From the NCBI GenBank assembly GCA_023055425.1, contig JALGPY010000034.1, forward strand, positions 1,175,584 through 1,239,583: a stretch of 64,000 nt of DNA, in the 5' to 3' direction. The first letter of the stretch is position 1. Every line of letters begins with the position of its first letter. The DNA is from Linanthus parryae (taxonomy: Eukaryota > Streptophyta > Magnoliopsida > Ericales > Polemoniaceae). A program made the position numbers and the translations under genes. A model generated the notes under the pieces. That model did no database searches. It saw only the letters and a program-made list of their open reading frames with translations, and was not told where the DNA came from. Shown here piece after piece: positions 46,872 to 56,315 of the stretch.

Positions 46872-48041
46872 AACCACTAGTGCAATGATGTAGTATCTGG
46901 TAATGAGTACCTCTACAAATCATGCTTAACCAAACAGCATAGTATCTAAAAAGGATCTTATATTTCCAAGGACGAGTCCAACATCATTCCAGAACTCGCT
47001 TTTAATCAAATTACCAACCTTCATAATATTTGAACTTCTTGACGAGTTTCATGTGAACATCCAGAATAAAATGCATCAATACAGAATTTCTCTATGGTCA
47101 GCAGGGTGCAAATTCGGTGTTTTTGACTTGGATGGAATCATCAGAAATAAGAACACGGGAGCGTTCTACATTTAGCACTAAAAAAAATCATAGGCCACGC
47201 CTTTTCCATTTTTGTAACTGGTCGATACAATCTCTGTACAGGAGAACAAGTAACAGCAAAGTAAGCTAAAACTTATTAAATTGCGACATAAGAACTCACG
47301 TCTCAGGATACGCCATAATTCCCTCAAATTTTTCCTTCATGGAAGAGGATTTAACTTGAGTAAAAGAAGAACAACTGAAACTCATAATAAACAGTTCGTT
47401 TTATTATTTTGAAATTGATTATCCACTTTAAATATTTAGAAGAGTAAACAACGCAAGAAAACTGAGCAACTCTGGTTGAAACCTCCCCCAACCCGACCCA
47501 TTTGGATTTGGATAAACCGACATATGAATATCCACATATAGAGACAAGGCTCTACCATAGGAAGATGTACCTATATACCATATTGGGGATGGATTTTATC
47601 ACACTTCCAAATTTACTAAAGTGGTCAGTATATATTAATTGAGACTTACCTTAAACATCAAAGCTAATGATGAAAAGTTATTGAAGTCAAGGACCGTGCT
47701 AGGAACACGAGAGAATCTAATGAAGGAACTTTAGTACAAAACTGTAAAGGCTAGAAACAATTGCCATTTTTCTACCCAGGTAAAACTAATCGTAATTTAT
47801 ATATGCATTTAACCTTGAAGCAACACAAACACCATATAGGTAAACAGTGGCCATCGCAATCTTATTCAAAGTGATTGAGAGCGCAATTCGTCTGGCATCC
47901 TTTTCTAGCTCGTGGTTACATAGCTTTTGATTAGGTGGTAATGCAATAGCTGGACTAATTACTATAGATTGATCACTTCATCTTAGCGAGTATTATAAAA
48001 TAATTACACCGGATTTATGGACAAACAGTAAGATTGTGTGA

Positions 48042-48061
48042 GGGGGGGGGGGGGGGGGGGG
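48042..48061. repeat. Mononucleotide G run (20 G)
   Basis: A run of 20 guanines, able to form an intramolecular G-quadruplex. Its length may be poorly determined by sequencing. Confidence 0.9.
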
Positions 48062-49616
48062 AATTGATGGATCTGGGATTGAGCTATGTTTGGGGCAGAG
48101 TAAAGCAATGAAAGAAATACGAAGGAATAACGAAGGAAAAGGGGATGAGAGTAGAATGATTGCTCGAAGCAAGAGAGAGAGAGAGAGCTTGGGGTGTGGT
48201 GTGTAACCGGTGTAACCATCTGTGAAGCATAAAGAGGGTGACCTTACATAGGCGTAGGTTGTGTGGCAGTGGACCCCAGACCCCAAGCATCACGGGAGGC
48301 CGTTAGCTTCACTCCTCTACAGGCAGCTAATCCTCAAGAACATGAAATGATCCTGAGCCCACAGTGTAGCAAGCACGAACCTTCCTTCAGGTATCCTATG
48401 CGGGAATCTTTGAAAACCTTACTCTAGCCTCCAATCCACTAGGCTTCCCTAGCCCCGGTGTGTACAGCGGCCCTGTAAATTGCCCCGGAGCCTTTCTCAT
48501 GGTTTGGGTTGGGTGCGGAGTAATGGAACCGAACCAGCAAGTAATGGAACCGACAAAACCAAACCTGCACTGACCCGAGAGTCGATGGTTCTAGTATCGA
48601 ATCCCGAAAGAAACACGTAACTGACCAATCTCGCCAGGTTCCTGCTGGTCTGATGAAGGCTCCATAGATAATATTAAATGTTACCTACCCGTTACCTGAT
48701 GAATATGGTGAAGACAGATGAGAGAGAGATTAATGCGCGCGATGATACAATGGAGCGATCAATATTTCGAGAAGGTTAATTTTGAAATAATTAGGTAGAT
48801 GATGGAGAGAAAACGAGGGAGTCTGGGAGAGAAATCAAGGAAACGGGGAAGACAGAGGAGTTGGAGAGAGAATATTTTACTTGGATGTCAATAAATATTT
48901 AAATGGTTGAGGACATTAAGGATGTGATCGAGGTTTATTACGAACACACACACACATCAAGAGAGAGTTCATGGATGTCAATTAACTTTCAACAGTTTGA
49001 GGAGATTAAGGAACTGACAGCTTTATTATGAAAAATAAAGATAAGAGATAGAGATTTGAGGAAGAGAATATTGACTCGATTAAGGAAATGAGAGGATAGA
49101 TCCGGGTATTTTTTGAGAAGGAAATCAAACCACTGATAGAGTAAAAGAAAACATCGAAGAAAGCTGAAGGGACGAAACATTAACAGGTCTGAGTAGACCC
49201 ACCGGTTCTCAGGGGTATACTCAAAACCGAACCGGAAATATACGATTCTGCTGGGTTTGGTTCCCCTGGGTCTTGTCCAGGGTCTGGTTTTCGGTTTGGG
49301 TCAGGTCCAGTTTCAAACCAGCACGTTGACAGGACTTCCCAAAACCATGTTTCTACAGAGTTCAAAGCCAATAGCATGTACTATAAAATCTCAATTTTTT
49401 GTTAGATATGGCTCAATGTAATTATTCATCATAAGCACAGTAGCTCTGTTTCCTGTAGGGGTTAGTTAAAAGCATCATATTTTTACTGATAGGTCATAGT
49501 CTGAGGATAGACATCTTCAGTGAAAAGATACTCTGTGGTGATATTCATCAGGAAATTCACGAAGGCAGCGTTTTTCAAGGAAGGTGCATAGAATATTACG
49601 CCTTCGGCACACTGAC

Positions 49617-49675
<59 letters not shown>
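49617..49675. repeat. (GT)n(TA)n microsatellite
   Basis: About nine GT units followed by about 21 TA units. It is flanked by the direct repeat GGCACACTGAC (about 49605-49615 and 49693-49703). Confidence 0.9.
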
Positions 49676-49679
<4 letters not shown>

Positions 49680-50399
49680 TATATTAAGGCTTTGGCACAC
49701 TGACACGGGTTCGTAGTTTGGCTGACCGTTACACGGGGAATGGTCTTAAGGTTTTACTACACAGAAAATTATCCAGTATCTAATTTCTGAAGATTCCAAT
49801 TTTATAATAATATGAGGATGTATATACCTCTAGTCCGTACTTAATGTAGTAAAAAATCCTGGGCGCATTTATAGCATCTCCCTAATCTAAATGATTTTGG
49901 AATAAGCTACTGGATAAATTTTCTCTCCAGATGTAAATAAGTACACTTAATAAAGCGCTATTAATTTCAACTGTAAAATTAATGGCCCTACAGTGAGGTG
50001 ACGACAAACCATATAGAGGAAGAACATCAAAGGCGAGGTCAACAACAAGGAATGCTCCTATGAGTCATCTATTAACCTGAAAATCTTCCCTAAGCACACG
50101 TGAGAGGGTTCCCATCATTGAAACTCTTCTCGTAAGTAGGACAGTCGTGTTAGTATCTCAATTGGGACACATTAGAGGTGCCAATACTTTAATAGAACCA
50201 GCAAATGTACAAGCATTAAGAAGCAAGTCAAACCTAGACAAATGTATGTTCCACTCGCAACGTAACTAGCACTATATCGGTATATAAGTACAAAAAGCCG
50301 TCCTAAGCATTTAGGACAACCCATTTAACGTCATCCCATTCAATCATTTAAGACAAAGAAGGCACACGACATAGCAATTATGCCCCCTCTCCATGTGAC

Positions 50400-50697
50400 A
50401 AGGAAGGTCTATCTTCTTCTCACTCCATGAATTTGAACCACACAAGAATACACCGACTAGTGCACTAGTGTCTTCTGATGTATCATTCTTAGCATAAAGA
50501 GTCATCGTCTGTGCTTCATCAATGCATCCAAAGAAAACAAACCCCACACCGTACCTTGCGAGAATCACGATGAGGTCCACAGATCCTTGAACCAATTTCC
50601 CAAAACTAAAGTTTCCGTTGTTAGGGTTCCAAAGTTCAAACTTATTCTGCCATACCGAGATGGACAAGCAAACCTCACTAAAGAAAAAAAAAAACAC
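50400..50697 (-). pseudogene. FBA-domain fragment, best preserved copy
   Basis: Reads CLSISVWQNKFELWNPNNGN, FSFGKLVQGSVDLIVILARY, GVGFVFFGCIDEAQTMTLY, then LVGVFLCGSNSWSEKKIDLP. This is an FBA middle segment with its LWNP motif, from an F-box subgroup distinct from the complete genes here. No F-box or start precedes it (the frame opens in an A-rich stretch). Confidence 0.7.
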
Positions 50698-51137
50698 AAT
50701 GTTTACACCGTCCGCGAATATAGAGTACTTAATTCCCTGGAGACATCATACAACTGGAAGCACACATTAGTCCTTAAGTTCAAGCATTATTGTATTACTT
50801 AATCTGACAAATTTATGATCTATTACTATGTTGGAAACCATTTTGTTTTATGCCATAGGATAGGAGTTTCTGGTTTATGCATTCTAGTATCCATATGGAG
50901 GTCATGCAAGAGTTGGCGCATTACAGATCAGTTAGAGCCTTTGCACTACACCTTGTCTATGGTTGATAATCTGAAAACAGACAGGTTCAGTCGAAAGGAT
51001 ACTCTGGTGTAAACTTGTCGAGAATTTCAGGTGGCGCGTAAACAACGACATTTCAAAATATATGGAAACAGACTGATAAACAGCGACTAAAACTGCAAAA
51101 CAAAAAGGTAAAGAAATCTTGATACAAATATAAATGA

Positions 51138-51740
51138 TTAAACATTTAGAAACTTACCCATCAGAGATCGACTTACCTGATTAATTAAGTGAAGCAAGGC
51201 TCTCACTGTATAGGAAGATTCGCTGTATCCAAGGCTCTCACTGTATAGGAAGATTCGCTGTATCCATGCCGGTCTCACAAACTCTGATATGCGTACCGTA
51301 CAATCACTACCCTTGATAAAAACTTCAGGACCGGCTTTACCAGGTTGTCTACTGGTCTCTACTTTAGACCACGACTGATCAGCACCACTACAATTATTCA
51401 TCACCCAAGCTTCAACGTCAAAAGTCAGCCTGTTCTCACGAAGCAATACGGCAAGAGATCCGTTGCAATCAGCAAGAAGAACGGAAGAGTTAAAGTGGGT
51501 GAACGGCATCTCAATCCGATTAAACATCTCATTGACCATATCATAACTTAGAATGTACGCTTCATTGTCACCCCTTCTTAACATAGCTATATACCAATGC
51601 ATGTACGTGTTCACACATGAGTAGCTCCGAATAACATTACCCTCGCCACCCCCATCAATCTGGTAAGGGATCACTACATTCTTACACGCCCACGAGTTAG
51701 TCGCAGTCGAGAACACATTGACTCGTGCCCTAGTCTCCAT
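51138..51740 (-). pseudogene. Headless F-box copy 1 (FBA C-terminal half only)
   Basis: An open frame of 200 codons beginning METRARVNVFSTATNSW and carrying YMHWYIAML, ILSYDMVNEMFNRIEMPF, AVLLRENRLTFDVEAWV and FIKGSDCTVRISEF. It lacks the F-box and the first half of the FBA domain. A 35-bp tandem duplication (51196-51230, 51231-51265) shifts the tail, replacing the conserved ETLALLN end with a longer unrelated one. No promoter or F-box exon lies upstream, since unit 2 begins there. Confidence 0.85.
51196..51265. repeat. 35-bp perfect tandem duplication
   Basis: Two identical adjacent 35-bp copies (51196-51230 and 51231-51265) inside headless copy 1. It is absent from all other copies, and 35 is not a multiple of three. 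Confidence 0.95.
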
Positions 51741-51854
51741 TCCCCCTTCTTCTAAAGCAGTTAGTCCAATTTGTGCTATCTTAAATGAATTGGTGACAAG
51801 GGAGGTCTATCTTCTTCTCACTCCATGAATTTAAACCACCCGAGAATACACTGA

Positions 51855-52163
51855 CTAGTGCACTAGTGTCTTCTGATGTATCATTCTTAGCATAAGAGAC
51901 ATTGTTTGTGCTTCATCATCGCATCCAAAGAAAACATAACCCACACCGTACCTTCCAAGAATCACGACGAGGTCCACAGATGGTTGAACCAATTTACCTA
52001 AACTAAAGTCATTGGTGTCAAACTTATTCCGCTTTACTGAGATGGGCAAGAAAACCACACTATAAAAACAAACCACAATGTGTACACAGTCTGCGGATAT
52101 AGGAGTAGTTAATTCCATGGAGACATCATCCAACTGGAAGCAGACAATAGTCCTTAAGTTCAA
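51855..52163 (-). pseudogene. FBA-domain fragment in unit 2
   Basis: Same as the fragment at 28750-29112, with two residue changes (KFDTND for KIDTNN). The frame is broken towards its 3' end, and it has no F-box. Confidence 0.65.
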
Positions 52164-52543
52164 GCATTACTTATTGTATTACTTAGACAAAATTGTTATA
52201 TATTACTATGTTGGAAACCATTTTGTTTTGTGCCATAGGATGGGAGTTTCTGGTTTATGCATTCTAGTATCCATATGGAGGTCATGCAAGAGTTGGAGCA
52301 TTACAGATCAGTTAGAGCCTTTTCACTACACCTTGTCTATGGTTGATAATCTGAGAATAGAGACATGTTCGGTAAACTAGTTCAGAATTTCAGGTGGAGC
52401 GTACACATTGACAATTCAAAATATATGGAAAAAGACCGATAAACAGGGAATAAAATTGCATAACAATAAAGTAGAGAAATCTTGATACAAATATAGATGA
52501 TTAAACATTTAGAAACATACCAATCACCGATCGACTTACCTGA

Positions 52544-53068
52544 TTAATTAAGTAAAGCAAGGGTCTCACTGTATAGGAAGATCCGCTGTATCCATGCCGG
52601 TCTCACAAACTCTGATATGCGTACCGTACAATCACTACCCTTGATAAAAACTTCAGGACCGGCTTTACCAGGTTGTCTACTGGTCTCTACTTTAGACCAC
52701 GACTGATCAGCACCACTACAATTATTCATCACCCAAGCTTCAACGTCAAAAGTCAGCCTGTTCTCACGAAGCAATACGGCAAGAGATCCGTTGCAATCAG
52801 CAAGAAGAACGGAAGAGTTAAAGTGGGTGAACGGCATCTCAATCCGATTAAACATCTCATTGACCATATCATAACTTAGAATGTACGCTTCATTGTCACC
52901 CCTTCTTAACATAGCTATATACCAATGCATGTACCTGTTCACACACGAGTAGCTCCGAATAACATTACCCTCGCCACCCCCATCAATCTGGTAAGGGATC
53001 ACTACATTCTTACACGCCCACGAGTTAGTCGCAGTCGAGAACACATTGACTCGTGCCCTAGTCTCCAT
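52544..53068 (-). pseudogene. Headless F-box copy 2
   Basis: A 174-codon open frame with the normal ETLALLN tail and the donor TAATCAG/GTAAGT after the stop. It carries VNRYMHWY, unlike copies 1 and 3. The upstream half of the gene is replaced by the next unit's FBA fragment. Confidence 0.85.
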
Positions 53069-53182
53069 TCCCCCTTCTTCTAAAGCAGTTAGTCCAATTT
53101 GTGCTATCTTAAATGAATTGGTGACAAGGGAGGTCTATCTTCTTCTCACTCCATGAATTTAAACCACCCGAGAATACACTGA

Positions 53183-53491
53183 CTAGTGCACTAGTGTCTT
53201 CTGATGTATCATTCTTAGCATAAGAGACATTGTTTGTGCTTCATCATCGCATCCAAAGAAAACATAACCCACACCGTACCTTCCAAGAATCACGACGAGG
53301 TCCACAGATGGTTGAACCAATTTACCTAAACTAAAGTCATTGGTGTCAAACTTATTCCGCTTTACTGAGATGGGCAAGAAAACCACACTATAAAAACAAA
53401 CCACAATGTGTACACAGTCTGCGGATATAGGAGTAGTTAATTCCATGGAGACATCATCCAACTGGAAGCAGACAATAGTCCTTAAGTTCAA
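53183..53491 (-). pseudogene. FBA-domain fragment in unit 3
   Basis: The translation is identical to the unit 2 fragment. Confidence 0.65.
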
Positions 53492-53871
53492 GCATTACTT
53501 ATTGTATTACTTAGACAAAATTGTTATATATTACTATGTTGGAAACCATTTTGTTTTGTGCCATAGGATGGGAGTTTCTGGTTTATGCATTCTAGTATCC
53601 ATATGGAGGTCATGCAAGAGTTGGAGCATTACAGATCAGTTAGAGCCTTTTCACTACACCTTGTCTATGGTTGATAATCTGAGAATTGAGACATGTTCGG
53701 TAAACTAGTTCAGAATTTCAGGTGGAGCGTACACATTGACAATTCAAAATATATGGAAAAAGACCGATAAACAGGGAATAAAATTGCATAACAATAAAGT
53801 AGAGAAATCTTGATACAAATATAGATGATTAAACATTTAGAAACATACCAATCACCGATCGACTTACCTGA

Positions 53872-54396
53872 TTAATTAAGTAAAGCAAGGGTCTCACTGT
53901 ATAGGAAGATCCGCTGTATCCATGCCGGTCTCACAAACTCTGATATGCGTACCGTACAATCACTACCCTTGATAAAAACTTCAGGACCGGCTTTACCAGG
54001 TTGTCTACTGGTCTCTACTTTAGACCACGACTGATCAGCACCACTACAATTATTCATCACCCAAGCTTCAACGTCAAAAGTCAGCCTGTTCTCACGAAGC
54101 AATACGGCAAGAGATCCGTTGCAATCAGCAAGAAGAACGGAAGAGTTAAAGTGGGTGAACGGCATCTCAATCCGATTAAACATCTCATTGACCATATCAT
54201 AACTTAGAATGTACGCTTCATTGTCACCCCTTCTTAACATAGCTATATACCAATGCATGTACGTGTTCACACATGAGTAGCTCCGAATAACATTACCCTC
54301 GCCACCCCCATCAATCTGGTAAGGGATCACTACATTCTTACACGCCCACGAGTTAGTCGCAGTCGAGAACACATTGACTCGTGCCCTAGTCTCCAT
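53872..54396 (-). pseudogene. Headless F-box copy 3
   Basis: 174 codons, the same as copy 2 except for VNTYMHWY at the variable site, which it shares with copy 1 and with 29493-30608. Confidence 0.85.
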
Positions 54397-54453
54397 TCCC
54401 CCTTCTTCTAAAGCAGTTAGTCCAATTTGTGCTATCTTAAATGAATTGGTGAC

Positions 54454-55781
54454 AAGGGAGGTCTATCTTCTTCTCACTCCATGAATTTAAACCACCCGAG
54501 AATACACTGACTAGTGCACTAGTGTCTTCTGATGTATCATTCTTAGCATAAGAGACATTGTTTGTGCTTCATCATCGCATCCAAAGAAAACATAACCCAC
54601 ACCGTACCTTCCAAGAATCACGACGAGGTCCACAGATGGTTGAACCAATTTACCTAAACTAAAGTCATTGGTGTCAAACTTATTCCGCTTTACTGAGATG
54701 GGCAAGAAAACCACACTATAAAAACAAACCACAGTGTGTACACAGTCTGCGGATATAGGAGTAGTTAATTCCATGGAGACATCATCCAACTGGAAGCAGA
54801 CAATAGTCCTTAAGTTCAAGCATTACTTATTGTATTACTTAGACAAAATTGTTATATATTACTATGTTGGAAACCATTTTGTTTTGTGCCATAGGATGGG
54901 AGTTTCTGGTTTATGCATTCTAGTATCCATATGGAGGTCATGCAAGAGTTGGAGCATTACAGATCAGTTAGAGCCTTTTCACTACACCTTGTCTATGGTT
55001 GATAATCTGAGAATAGAGACATGTTCAGTAAACTAGTTCAGAATTTCAGGTGGAGCGTACACATTGACAATTCAAAATATATGGAAAAAGACCGATAAAC
55101 AGGGAATAAAATTGCATAACAATAAAGTAGAGAAATCTTGATACAAATATAGATGATTAAACATTTAGAAACATACCAATCACCGATCGACTTACCTGAT
55201 TAATTAAGTAAAGCAAGGGTCTCACTGTATAGGAAGATCCGCTGTATCCATGCCGGTCTCACAAACTCTGATATGCGTACCGTACAATCACTACCCTTGA
55301 TAAAAACTTCAGGACCGGCTTTACCAGGTTGTCTACTGGTCTCTACTTTAGACCACGACTGATCAGCACCACTACAATTATTCATCACCCAAGCTTCAAC
55401 GTCAAAAGTCAGCCTGTTCTCACGAAGCAATACGGCAAGAGATCCGTTGCAATCAGCAAGAAGAACGGAAGAGTTAAAGTGGGTGAACGGCATCTCAATC
55501 CGATTAAACACCTCATTGACCATATCATAACTTAGAATGTACGCTTCATTGTCACCCCTTCTTAACATAGCTATATACCAATGCATGTACCTGTTCACAC
55601 ACGAGTAGCTCCGAATAACATTACCCTCGCCACCCCCATCAATCTGGTAAGGGATCACTACATTCTTACACGCCCACGAGTTAGTCGCAGTTGAGAACAC
55701 ATTGACTCGTGCCCTAGTCTCTAGTCCTCCTTCTTGTAAAGCAGTTAGTTTAATTTGTGCTATCTTAAAAGAATTAGTGAC
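54454..55781. repeat. Array unit 4 (1328 bp), joined to the intact gene
   Basis: The last unit. Its C-terminal half belongs to the complete gene at 55200-56315. The GTGAC at 55777-55781 here sits inside the intact coding sequence (followed by CTGATCAAAG) and not at a junction, so this is the founder-side boundary. Confidence 0.93.
54511..54819 (-). pseudogene. FBA-domain fragment in unit 4
   Basis: As in units 2 and 3, with one residue change (HTVVCF for HIVVCF). Confidence 0.65.
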
Positions 55782-56315
55782 CTGATCAAAGCAAAATCCA
55801 GATCCATACCATTCACCATAACCGAAGAAGTTACACAATCTATGTGGGCCATCCATAACACAATCACCAATTTCCCTAACCTGTTTGGTGGCAGGGTTCC
55901 AAAGGGCATACTTCTGGGGGCGAGATGAGAGGGATAAGCAAATGACCCCATTGAAACAACCCACAATGTAGCCTCTTGCTACTGAATCAACTCCAGGTAA
56001 GGTTAGGTTCATGGAGACTTCACCAAACAGGAAAGAGAGGGTAGAGCGAGCAAACGAGTCGATCAGGAGAGAGACTCTGTTCTTAATATTGCTGTGTGCG
56101 GAATACATCAAGGTGAAGTTGGAAGAGGTGATTAGAGAGTACCAGCGCTTGGAGACGGATTTGAACCGCAAGAGGGATTTCACCGGGAGGCTCAACAAGA
56201 TCAAGACTATCAAATCTTCAGACAATAATTCTGCATTTCTTCTTCGATCTTCGTCTTGGTCTTGAGAACCAGTAGTACATGGAACAGCGAGAAGAGCGGT
56301 AGAGGAGTCCACCAT
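55200..56315 (-). CDS. F-box protein with FBA domain, CPR1/CPR30-like; right end of the array
   Basis: 371-residue intact protein, probably an SCF substrate adaptor. The F-box spans about residues 31-67 (LSEDLIVLILLSLPVKSLL, then RFKSVSKRWYSLI). FBA motifs are GYIVGCFNGVICLSLSS, LWNPATKQVREIGDC, GYGEWYGSGFCFD, VNVFSTATNSW, YMHWYIAML and the tail FLYSETLALLN. It is the only copy in the array that keeps promoter, F-box and FBA together. Where the headless copies have METRAR it has LETRAR, so their ATG is not inherited from this version of the gene. A strong donor (TAATCAG/GTAAGT) follows the stop; a spliced 3' exon would have to lie beyond the array. Paralogue of the nonsense-mutated 29493-30608. 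Confidence 0.94.
   Translation of the reverse strand: MVDSSTALLAVPCTTGSQDQDEDRRRNAELLSEDLIVLILLSLPVKSLLRFKSVSKRWYSLITSSNFTLMYSAHSNIKNRVSLLIDSFARSTLSFLFGEVSMNLTLPGVDSVARGYIVGCFNGVICLSLSSRPQKYALWNPATKQVREIGDCVMDGPHRLCNFFGYGEWYGSGFCFDQVTNSFKIAQIKLTALQEGGLETRARVNVFSTATNSWACKNVVIPYQIDGGGEGNVIRSYSCVNRYMHWYIAMLRRGDNEAYILSYDMVNEVFNRIEMPFTHFNSSVLLADCNGSLAVLLRENRLTFDVEAWVMNNCSGADQSWSKVETSRQPGKAGPEVFIKGSDCTVRISEFVRPAWIQRIFLYSETLALLN

Larger units (their letters stand above)
45596..50394. other. Gene-poor repeat-rich stretch
   Basis: No supported gene. Parts align with other F-box 3' flanks: 46640-46820 with 28030-28170, and 50060-50190 with 25256-25440. The stretch 48490-48650 and 49200-49320 are rich in GGTTTGGGT/AACCGAACC words in opposite sense and could be the arms of a DNA transposon, but I could not define its ends. 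Homopolymers and a microsatellite are listed separately. Confidence 0.45.
50400..51797. repeat. Array unit 1 (diverged, about 1398 bp)
   Basis: Starts after GTGAC (50395-50399) and ends at GTGAC (51793-51797). It has the same content as the other units, but its left half is clearly more diverged (for example, it retains ELWNPNNGN lost elsewhere). It is longer, in part because of a 35-bp tandem duplication. Confidence 0.85.
51798..53125. repeat. Array unit 2 (1328 bp)
   Basis: Near-identical to units 3 and 4 by eye. The junctions are GTGAC followed by AAGGGAGGTC. It holds an FBA fragment (51855-52163), a spacer and a headless F-box half. Confidence 0.95.
53126..54453. repeat. Array unit 3 (1328 bp)
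   Basis: The offset from unit 2 is exactly 1328 bp for every landmark checked (fragment start and end, headless start and end, junction). Confidence 0.95.

Noticed and set aside
47993..48293. Proline/serine-rich minus-strand frames
   Set aside because: Caused by the poly-G and GA tracts; three overlapping frames are open at once.
51345..55535. Recurring 68- and 100-codon plus-strand frames in every array unit
   Set aside because: They are antisense shadows of the F-box half and spacer. They recur only because the unit is repeated.
26022..56315. Reading the F-box cluster as a self-incompatibility S-locus (SLF genes)
   Set aside because: S-locus F-box proteins have a similar F-box/FBA layout, but no S-RNase or other S-locus marker is present, and CPR1-like clusters are common elsewhere in plant genomes.
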